Shown piece by piece: positions 15,455 to 20,470 of a stretch of 20,470 nucleotides of DNA. The DNA is taken from positions 1 to 20,470 of IMG/VR virus record IMGVR_UViG_3300037963_000711; one strand, written 5' to 3'. The position numbers were made by a program, and so were the translations under genes. Numbering within the stretch: position 1 is the stretch's first letter; the number at the start of each line of letters is the position of its first letter. The stretch is from a virus. A model generated the notes under the pieces. It had not been told where the DNA came from. It worked only from the letters and a program-made list of their open reading frames with translations, and did no database searches.

Positions 15455-15821
15455 TTAACCACTCCATAGGTACTAAGCTTTCAGCCCATAAAAATTTATG
15501 CCTATCGCACCAATTTGCGTATGTAGTTTTAGATGTTCTTGAAATCTTATTATTAGCATTAACAAAAACAAATCTTATATCAAGATCAGGATATTGTTCT
15601 TTTATAAGAAGATGTTTAACTCTATCATTTGTTGTTAGTCTTCCTTTTGTTTCTATGTATATTTTAGATTCTGGTAGGTAGAAGTCTGGAGTATAATTCC
15701 TTATCTTAGGAACATAATCAAAACTTACTTTCTCATATTGAAAGTCTATCTTGCGTTTGCCTAAGTCTGCGGCTACTCTTACCTCAAACTTTGATCTGTA
15801 TGGTAATCTATATCCTGACAT
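15447..15821 (-). CDS. T7 gp3-like endonuclease I (Holliday junction resolvase), 124 aa
   Basis: Collinear with T7 endonuclease I over its catalytic core: E13 (FEVRVAADL), D46 (YTPDFYLP), E57 and K59 (IYIETKG) correspond to T7 E20, D55, E65 and K67, and the motifs RVKHLLIKEQYPDLDIRFVF and the C-terminal VPMEWLNE agree with the T7 RxKHLLIREQxPELDIRIVF and IPAEWIKE. The enzyme is a PD-(D/E)XK homodimer that cuts branched DNA (four-way junctions, mismatches); in T7 it resolves replication/packaging intermediates and helps break down host DNA. The N-terminus is about 8-10 residues shorter than T7's, at the swapped-domain strand. ATG 15821 overlaps the upstream gene by 14 bases. All four catalytic residues are present, so it should be active. 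Confidence 0.93.
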   Translation of the reverse strand: MSGYRLPYRSKFEVRVAADLGKRKIDFQYEKVSFDYVPKIRNYTPDFYLPESKIYIETKGRLTTNDRVKHLLIKEQYPDLDIRFVFVNANNKISRTSKTTYANWCDRHKFLWAESLVPMEWLNE

Positions 15822-16188
15822 CTTTTGGTTTTTCTCTTTCTAATAACAAATGTAATTCATCTATTATTGATCTTTGGTATTCTTCTGCATTATCATAATC
15901 TATAGCATCGTAAAATCTATTCATTAAAACAAACATAATAGCTTTGTTACCTAGTAGATACTTTATCTTTTCCATAGCTTCATCTAACATAGCCATACCT
16001 CTTTCATATATAAATGGCTGAGTCTTTGACAGCTTAGTATATACAGGAACAGTATAATCGCTATGTCGTAGTTCTTTTACAATACTGTCTCCGCCTATCA
16101 TAGAATAGTTATCAGGATAAACATAAAAAACATTTTTGTTTTCTTTAAAGTCTGCCATAGTAAGATTATGCATTTTAAGTATGGGCAT
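15808..16188 (-). CDS. hypothetical protein, 126 aa, between the two nucleases
   Basis: The ATG at 16188 overlaps the end of the PD-(D/E)XK gene by 14 bases and itself overlaps endonuclease I by 14. Composition is ordinary, soluble and helix-rich (PFIYERGMAMLDEAMEKIKY, FYDAIDYDNAEEYQRSIIDE, LHLLLEREKPKDVRI). An N-terminal alpha/beta piece reads MHNLTMADFKENKNVFYVYP. No catalytic motif was recognised. The conserved-looking position between exonuclease and resolvase genes suggests a part of the DNA-processing group, but there is no direct evidence. Confidence 0.7.
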   Translation of the reverse strand: MPILKMHNLTMADFKENKNVFYVYPDNYSMIGGDSIVKELRHSDYTVPVYTKLSKTQPFIYERGMAMLDEAMEKIKYLLGNKAIMFVLMNRFYDAIDYDNAEEYQRSIIDELHLLLEREKPKDVRI

Positions 16189-17044
16189 TTTTTACTACCT
16201 TAGTATACCACACATAAGGTGGGTTCTTTGCTCTTGATGTATGTTTAGGCAAATACTTAGCGTTTTTCCAACAGTGATGCCTAAATCCACAAAAGCCACA
16301 TTCCTTAGGTAAAAGTTTATTACCAGTTGGTTCACCCTTTTCTATTTCATCTGTAGCTTTAAATTGTTTTTCTACTCTCTTCGTCTTTTTTAATTTACGA
16401 ACATTTACAGTAGCGGCTTCTAGTGCCTCTTTCTTTTCTTGTGCTTGTGTTGAAGGAGCTTCACACACTGTAATTTCTCCAGAAGATTTATCCATTACTA
16501 TCCATCCACCAAAAGGCATGTTCTCACCTTCTGCGTAGGAAAAACCTTGTACGACATACCCAAAGGGATCATCGTCTTTTACTTTTTGATATCCACCAAA
16601 CTCACCAAATTTATTTTGGAAAGCATAAGGACTAGCAGATTTAATATCAAATACTTTCTTATCTATGATAACATCTAGTGTTCCAGTAACTTCTGTATCA
16701 TCTAAAGTTATTGCTGTAGGTTTTTGTTCAGCTTCTACATTAACACCAGACGCTTTCATAACAGCTATTAAAGCAGCTTCTACTAAATCACCTAACAGAA
16801 ACCGCATTATAGCATTATAACTAAATGACTGTTCAATACCTAGTTGCTCACACTGTTGTTGACATAGGGGCTTACCTATACCAGATAAGCGTAGGCGAAA
16901 CTCTCTCGGCTCTCTAGAAAATTGTTTTTCTAAAGCTTGACCGCAAGCTTCCTTGAACTCATCAATTAAAGAAGGAGGCATTTCAGCCTCCCCCTTCGTA
17001 GCTCTACTCAAGAAATCTTGTATGAAAACTTGAATATCACTCAT
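16175..17044 (-). CDS. Cas4/RecB-type PD-(D/E)XK exonuclease with Fe-S Cys set, 289 aa
   Basis: Residues 54-89 (LSGIGKP..., C61/C65, then RFLLGDLVEAAL with E89) fit the N-terminal helix and glutamate of RecB-family nucleases. The catalytic strand is D124 (GTLDVII), then D133-x-K135 (VFDIKSAS), and a following Gln-rich helix (YVVQGFSYAEG) fits the family's QxxxY motif IV. Near the end C249, C252 and C258 (CGFCGFRHHCW) give the CxxCxxxxxC of Cas4/AddB iron-sulphur nucleases, pairing with C61 or C65. Hence it probably binds a 4Fe-4S cluster and digests DNA ends. In this operon it takes the place that gp6 exonuclease has in T7: removal of RNA primers, host DNA turnover and end-joining recombination. 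It is not a CRISPR gene here: no cas neighbours and no repeats. The ATG overlaps the upstream TAA by one base. Confidence 0.88.
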   Translation of the reverse strand: MSDIQVFIQDFLSRATKGEAEMPPSLIDEFKEACGQALEKQFSREPREFRLRLSGIGKPLCQQQCEQLGIEQSFSYNAIMRFLLGDLVEAALIAVMKASGVNVEAEQKPTAITLDDTEVTGTLDVIIDKKVFDIKSASPYAFQNKFGEFGGYQKVKDDDPFGYVVQGFSYAEGENMPFGGWIVMDKSSGEITVCEAPSTQAQEKKEALEAATVNVRKLKKTKRVEKQFKATDEIEKGEPTGNKLLPKECGFCGFRHHCWKNAKYLPKHTSRAKNPPYVWYTKVVKNAHT

Positions 17045-17892
17045 TATGCTTCGACAGCAGCAAGGTCGATAGCATCCACGCCTTCGCCATTATTCGCTTG
17101 GGCATGCTCATCTGACACTCGGAGATTGTAGGAATTTATCCTGTCTGCGAAAGCTACAAGTAACTCTCTATCGTCTTTGGATAAATCTACAGTATCAGAA
17201 ATAGTTAAATTAGTTGAATAGTAAATGGTTGCTCCATTCTTATGTTTTATAGAATGAGCCTTAGCTACTACATTAGGAGAAAGTAAATTCTTCTTATCAA
17301 CATCTCTAAAATACTGAGCTATTGCATTGTAGCTTGAGCCTTTTCCATAAAATACAACAGGAACATTTTCTACTGGACTATCTTCACCAGTAGCAGTTTT
17401 GCCATCTGCTATTGTTACTAAACCATACAGAACTTGATTACATTTAACAAGTGCTGAAGCAGCAGCTTCTGGGCTGTCTAGACCGATTTCCTCAATCTGT
17501 GCTCTGGTTAGCTTACCACATTTAAAGCCACCTTCGCTGTCTGGAAATTGATCATTGAGCTTGGCTTGTTGCGTAGTGCGAACTGAGTATGCACCTTGCT
17601 CATTATCCCATAAGCTATACATAAACCTTCTGATAAAAATTCTAAAAGTCACATCTTTACCAAATACTTTCTCCTTTGTTTCAGGATTGTATAAAGCAAA
17701 CTGACCTCTAGGTAGGGTATTACCCTCATCATCTTCAGGTGCATGATTGATAGATAGTCTAGCTAAAGAATCTCCGCCTTCAGGCTTATCTTCTCTTTGA
17801 CCTATCAATTCTGCTAGTTGGTCTGCAGACACTTTATCCAGATTTTCTGGAATTACGAGGTCTACACTTTCGTTTGTCGCTAATTGTGTCAT
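17044..17892 (-). CDS. putative ssDNA-binding-like phage protein, 282 aa
   Basis: The start is ATG 17890-17892, preceded by AAGGAG (17900-17905) with 7-base spacing; a TTG 30 bases upstream that extends the frame by 10 residues has no such site and lies in the promoter, so it is rejected. From memory, the family is a conserved protein of marine T7-like/HMO-2011-like phages, found between polymerase and exonuclease genes. Motifs include LARLSINHAPEDDEGNTLPR, then FGKDVTFRIFIRRFMYSLWDNE, FKCGKL, and VYGL-like KCNQVLYGLVTIADGK. The C-terminus is acidic (GVDAIDLAAVEA), as in many ssDNA-binding proteins that recruit helicase and polymerase by their tail. No OB-fold motif could be confirmed by eye, so ssDNA binding is inferred from position, size and the acidic tail. 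Confidence 0.72.
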   Translation of the reverse strand: MTQLATNESVDLVIPENLDKVSADQLAELIGQREDKPEGGDSLARLSINHAPEDDEGNTLPRGQFALYNPETKEKVFGKDVTFRIFIRRFMYSLWDNEQGAYSVRTTQQAKLNDQFPDSEGGFKCGKLTRAQIEEIGLDSPEAAASALVKCNQVLYGLVTIADGKTATGEDSPVENVPVVFYGKGSSYNAIAQYFRDVDKKNLLSPNVVAKAHSIKHKNGATIYYSTNLTISDTVDLSKDDRELLVAFADRINSYNLRVSDEHAQANNGEGVDAIDLAAVEA

Positions 17893-17923
17893 ATTATTAC
17901 TCCTTATGAGTTGACTTAACACT

Positions 17924-17952
17924 ATTATAAACTAGATATTGAAGTAATGCAA
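17924..17952 (-). promoter_or_regulatory. internal promoter TTGCAT-17-TATAAT before the ssDNA-binding-like gene
   Basis: On the minus strand the -10 is a perfect TATAAT (17924-17929 in + coordinates) and the -35 is TTGCAT (17947-17952), 17 bases apart. The -35 starts four bases after the polymerase stop. It sits in a 63-base gap, the only real gap within the leftward operon, so the ssDNA-binding-like gene and those after it can be made at higher level than polymerase. Confidence 0.6.
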
Positions 17953-17955
17953 GCA

Positions 17956-19527
17956 TTAATTTGAAAAAATTTCTTCAGTATCTAACCAGTTGCTTCCAAT
18001 TTTGATTTCAATGCCTACTGGCATATCATACTCTATTCCCCATCTTCTCTTGGCTTGCTGGGGTATGGAAAGCATACACTCTTTGACAACATCAATCACT
18101 TGATCTTGTTCATCAGGATGTACATCCACTACTATACTATCATGTACTGTATTACAAAGTAGGGATTTAAAGTTGTTTTTCTTAAATGCCCTAAAGGTTT
18201 CTACAAGTGCAGACGGAAGTAAATCTGCTGTAGCAAAACCCTGTACAGGATAATTCTTTACACTCGTTCCATGAGTAATTCCTCTGGCTGTTCTTCTTAC
18301 ATAGGGAAATCTGTATTCCCTACCTGACGGAAGAGCCACCACTTTATATTTCAATGCTTGTTTAGCTAAATCCAAATGCCATTCTCCTATCTGAGGATAT
18401 ATCTCTGTAAACTCAGAATAGTATCTATGTATATGCTCAGGTAAACCCATTCCTGTAGCACCATACAAAGGAGCAAAGGTGTGTGCTTTTGCGTTTTGCC
18501 TTTCCTCTTTTGTTATCTCATCTTTTTCTTTACCAGTTATTATTGTAGCTGTCAAGTTGTGAACATCTACCCCACCCTTGACATTTGCGTAAACATGCTT
18601 ATCTTGACTAAGATAACCTGCTACTCTGTATTCTAGTTGAGCATAATCGCCCTCTAGGATATGACCCCCTTCAAATCTAGAAACCACAGCTCTACGAACT
18701 GGAAATGTTTTGCCTCTAGGCATGTTTTGGAAGTTAGGACTCCTAGATGACAGACGACCAGTGCTTGTTACACACTGCATAAACTGAGGATGTATGCGAT
18801 CATTGTAATCTAAATTCTTCTCTATACCTTCTACAAAAGTTTTAAGGTAAGTTTTTATTGCGTTATATCTTAGGTAGCGTTCTATAAAAGTAAATGCTTG
18901 TTCGTTACCTCTTTCCCTATATAGCGATAATGCATCTGCATCTGTTTTAAAACCTTGCGTACTGCAAGACATAATACTTATAGGAGATAATTTAAATCCT
19001 GCTACTTGATTAGTAGGCATATACTTTATACCTACACCTTCACAAGATTTACATATATATCTAGCCTTACCCCATGTGCCATCTTTTCTTTTCTTAGACA
19101 CTCTTCCATAACCGCTACAGACATTACATCTAGTAGCTTCTGTTCTGTACTGTATTATAGTGTTATTAGCTACTGCTCTTTTAAACTGAGCATCTGACAT
19201 AGGAGTTCTACGCTTAGGCTTTCTTGCGTTACCTCTAACCTCATACCCAAGATTAAATGTTTGTGCCCAAGTCTTTTTGTTCTTAACACCTCTACTAAAT
19301 AATAATTTTGATCTATCTTCTGGACTAGCAAGATTAATAGGTGTATCACCCATAACTCTCTTAATCTCTTCGTTAAGATATTTCTCTAGCTCATTAGCTT
19401 CTAAAGTATACTCATGCTTAACTTTGTTTAAGGCTTGGCGATCTATCTTGATACCATCCTTTTCCATCTCTGCTAAGACTCTCGTTACCTCAAAAGACAG
19501 GCACAGTGTAGGCTGCAATTTGCTCAA
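17956..19527 (-). CDS. family A DNA polymerase, polymerase domain with DnaJ-like zinc motif, 523 aa
   Basis: Motifs in order: EMEKDGIKID (20-29), the usual join between exonuclease and polymerase domains; C134, C137, C159, C162 as two CxxCxGxG units (CNVCSGYG and CKSCEGVG), of the type in the DnaJ central domain; TGRLSSRSPNFQNMPRG (256-272); motif A with D294 (EGDYAQLEY); motif B R343, K347, F351, Y355 (RQNAKAHTFAPLYGATG); motif C H462-D463-S464. All catalytic residues are present. F351 corresponds to E. coli Pol I position 762; a Phe there has been linked to virulent phages. The apparent start is TTG 19525-19527, 8 bases after AGAGGG (19536-19541). It overlaps the exonuclease frame by 38 bases and may be expressed by that start or by a +1 shift. 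It extends fork synthesis with the helicase encoded upstream. Confidence 0.93.
   Translation of the reverse strand: MSKLQPTLCLSFEVTRVLAEMEKDGIKIDRQALNKVKHEYTLEANELEKYLNEEIKRVMGDTPINLASPEDRSKLLFSRGVKNKKTWAQTFNLGYEVRGNARKPKRRTPMSDAQFKRAVANNTIIQYRTEATRCNVCSGYGRVSKKRKDGTWGKARYICKSCEGVGIKYMPTNQVAGFKLSPISIMSCSTQGFKTDADALSLYRERGNEQAFTFIERYLRYNAIKTYLKTFVEGIEKNLDYNDRIHPQFMQCVTSTGRLSSRSPNFQNMPRGKTFPVRRAVVSRFEGGHILEGDYAQLEYRVAGYLSQDKHVYANVKGGVDVHNLTATIITGKEKDEITKEERQNAKAHTFAPLYGATGMGLPEHIHRYYSEFTEIYPQIGEWHLDLAKQALKYKVVALPSGREYRFPYVRRTARGITHGTSVKNYPVQGFATADLLPSALVETFRAFKKNNFKSLLCNTVHDSIVVDVHPDEQDQVIDVVKECMLSIPQQAKRRWGIEYDMPVGIEIKIGSNWLDTEEIFSN
19030..19128 (-). other. DnaJ-type zinc motif (two CxxCxGxG) inserted in polymerase
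   Basis: Cys134, 137, 159 and 162 of the polymerase part lie in two CxxCxGxG units 20 residues apart, with many Lys/Arg between and around. DnaJ has four such units for two zinc ions; only two are here, enough for one zinc. It lies between the exonuclease/polymerase join and the TGRLSS motif, that is, in the region of the thumb. Confidence 0.88.
19490..19498 (-). other. candidate +1 recoding site GTC-TTT-TGA at exonuclease/polymerase join
   Basis: The last exonuclease codons are GTC TTT TGA G. A tRNA-Phe on TTT can move one base forward and still read TTT, after which GAG continues the polymerase frame as PVF-EVTRVLAEMEKDG. A slowly read UGA behind a slippery TTT is the same type of site as in bacterial prfB (CTT TGA). 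No Shine-Dalgarno stimulator just before it, unlike prfB. Confidence 0.5.
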
Positions 19528-20053
19528 TGCTTTTACCCTCTTGTTTTGACTGACTTAAAGCTACCTCGTAAGTAGACTGCACATCAGCTATTCCATATTC
19601 TTCTACTATTTCATGTGGTATTATATCAAAACCCATACCATCTTGCAAGTACTTTTCCAATATACCTTTTTTCTTTTTTGTAGGAGTCTGATGTCTACGA
19701 CAACATTCATCAAGACTTAAAGGCACCTTGACTCCTCTTGCCCAGACATAATCAAAAACCATAGTATCATAAACTGCACCACTGTATTTAAAACCAGTAG
19801 CAAACAGCCACTGTAAATCAAACTTAATATTATGACCTAGCAAAACATCTGTTCTATCTAATGCGTCTTGCACTATCTGCATATTGTTTTCTGTAGGCGG
19901 TCTATCTGCATGGTAAAACCATACATACTCAACAGGCTTATCGTCTTCTTTAAATCCTACTGACACTAGCTGATTACCCTCAGCGTAAGGAGAAGGATCA
20001 GAACCTTTGTCTGTTTTTATAAAGGTAGTTTCTACATCTAATGTTAAAATCAT
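19490..20053 (-). CDS. 3'-5' exonuclease domain of family A DNA polymerase, 187 aa
   Basis: DnaQ-like fold with all motifs: D6 and E8 (LDVETT), N75 and D79 (LLGHNIKFDLQWL), Y153...D157 (EYGIADVQS). It removes mismatched 3' ends and is the N-terminal domain of T7-like and Pol I-like enzymes. In a normal polymerase this segment is followed directly by the polymerase domain; here the frame closes with TGA while the polymerase domain continues one base forward. The ATG (20051-20053) overlaps the helicase stop (ATGA) and has GGGAGG 8 bases upstream. If not recoded, it would be a free-standing proofreading subunit, as some phages with split polymerases have. Confidence 0.92.
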   Translation of the reverse strand: MILTLDVETTFIKTDKGSDPSPYAEGNQLVSVGFKEDDKPVEYVWFYHADRPPTENNMQIVQDALDRTDVLLGHNIKFDLQWLFATGFKYSGAVYDTMVFDYVWARGVKVPLSLDECCRRHQTPTKKKKGILEKYLQDGMGFDIIPHEIVEEYGIADVQSTYEVALSQSKQEGKSIEQIAAYTVPVF

Positions 20054-20470
20054 TCGTAGTACCTCCCTGTTAATTTATCTATCTCACAGACAACATGACC
20101 ATGCCAACCTGATATCTTATTCTTAGATACATTTAAAAATCTAGTATCATCATCTTCGCCAGGATTTTTGCCTATACCTATAATAATATCTGCTTCACCA
20201 GCTTTCCCTGTCTTAGAGCCATCAAGCATAGCAAAGTCTAGTAATTGCCTACCATGAGCATCATAACTAGCTTGAGATACAGCCCACACCATGCAGAAAT
20301 TTCTTTTGGCTATCTCTCTGGCGTTTACATACAGCTCTTTCAATCTCTCATCACCTCTGCTAAATTCACCACCTATCTTAACTTTGTCTAGCTGATCAAC
20401 AAACAGTATATCAATTTTATTTAATTTTGCAAACTGATCTATCTCTGCTATGTCTGAGCCTACAGAATCA
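20050..20470 (-). CDS. SF4 (DnaB/gp4-like) replicative helicase, C-terminal part (partial)
   Basis: The frame continues to the window edge, so the start is missing; the apparent start at 20343 is a TTG with no ribosome site inside an open frame. Visible: a hydrophobic strand with ILFVDQLDKV as Walker B type, an alpha-helix with RLKELYVNAREIAKRN, the strand MVWAVSQASYDA followed by a loop rich in Gly/Asp (GRQLLDFAMLDGSKTGKAGE), the strand ADIIIGIGKN, and FLNVSKNKISGWHGHVVCEI with Lys/Asn as in the KNR motif of SF4 helicases. It is the RecA-like ATPase of the phage fork helicase. The Walker A and any primase/zinc domain lie outside. It overlaps the exonuclease start by four bases (ATGA). Confidence 0.82.
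   Translation of the reverse strand, partial: DSVGSDIAEIDQFAKLNKIDILFVDQLDKVKIGGEFSRGDERLKELYVNAREIAKRNFCMVWAVSQASYDAHGRQLLDFAMLDGSKTGKAGEADIIIGIGKNPGEDDDTRFLNVSKNKISGWHGHVVCEIDKLTGRYYE

Noticed and set aside
15102-15681. Two forward open frames of 111 and 135 codons
   Set aside because: They lie opposite the 118-aa gene and endonuclease I, whose catalytic motifs prove the reverse strand is coding.
16175-17044. Cas4-like nuclease as sign of a CRISPR-Cas locus
   Set aside because: No cas1/cas2 neighbours and no direct-repeat/spacer array anywhere in the window; the gene belongs to the phage replication operon.
17893-17922. Upstream TTG start adding ten residues to the ssDNA-binding-like protein
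   Set aside because: No ribosome site precedes it and it would begin at the -10 promoter box; ATG 17892 has AAGGAG at the proper distance.

Overview
The window is about 20.5 kb of a lytic-looking, AT-rich, tailed-phage genome (or a closely related assembled viral contig), most likely a marine podovirus-type phage of an AT-rich marine bacterium. The reasoning is as follows. The genes are tightly packed, with 1- to 14-base start/stop overlaps. The replication set resembles that of T7 in content: SF4 helicase, family A DNA polymerase, a ssDNA-binding-like protein, a PD-(D/E)XK exonuclease, T7-type endonuclease I and a DUF3310/gp1.7-like protein. The polymerase carries two CxxCxGxG (DnaJ-type) zinc motifs, which from memory is the hallmark of the SAR116 phage HMO-2011 group. 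No integrase, repressor, tRNA or CRISPR array was seen.

Layout. Positions 1-14075 read rightwards and hold virion and late genes: a small membrane protein (40-210); a 1092-aa repeat-rich helical virion protein (214-3492); two unidentified virion-type proteins (3494-4042, 4042-4659); two very large probable internal/ejection proteins of 632 and 1432 aa (4652-10848); a secreted Asn/Thr-rich protein (10874-11809); a secreted beta-domain protein that is out of frame with its acidic C-terminal half (11794-12483 / 12440-13576); and two small membrane proteins that could serve in lysis (13578-13820, 13830-14075). Positions 14350-20470 read leftwards and hold the DNA metabolism module, entering the window inside the helicase gene and ending with small hypothetical genes. 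The two transcription units converge on 14076-14349, which is not empty: it holds a good sigma70-like promoter pointing right, a Shine-Dalgarno plus 22-codon hydrophobic mini-ORF, and a 9-bp perfect inverted repeat 70 nt across.

How the genes work together: helicase, polymerase (exonuclease and polymerase parts in two overlapping frames), ssDNA-binding-like protein, exonuclease and endonuclease I form a complete fork/recombination/host-DNA-breakdown set. A TATAAT promoter between polymerase and the ssDNA-binding-like gene would let the downstream half be expressed independently. The rightward genes make the virion interior and surface/secreted products.

Most notable points: (1) the exonuclease and polymerase halves of DNA polymerase are joined by a TTT-TGA +1 shift site as well as by a TTG start with a good Shine-Dalgarno; (2) the DnaJ-like zinc motif sits where T7 polymerase has its thioredoxin-binding insertion; (3) eleven uninterrupted 22-residue repeats lie in the 1092-aa protein; (4) a second apparent +1 frame break splits the secreted protein; (5) a promoter/mini-ORF/hairpin element sits at the convergence point. 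Family statements rest on recognition from memory and visible motifs; no search was run.
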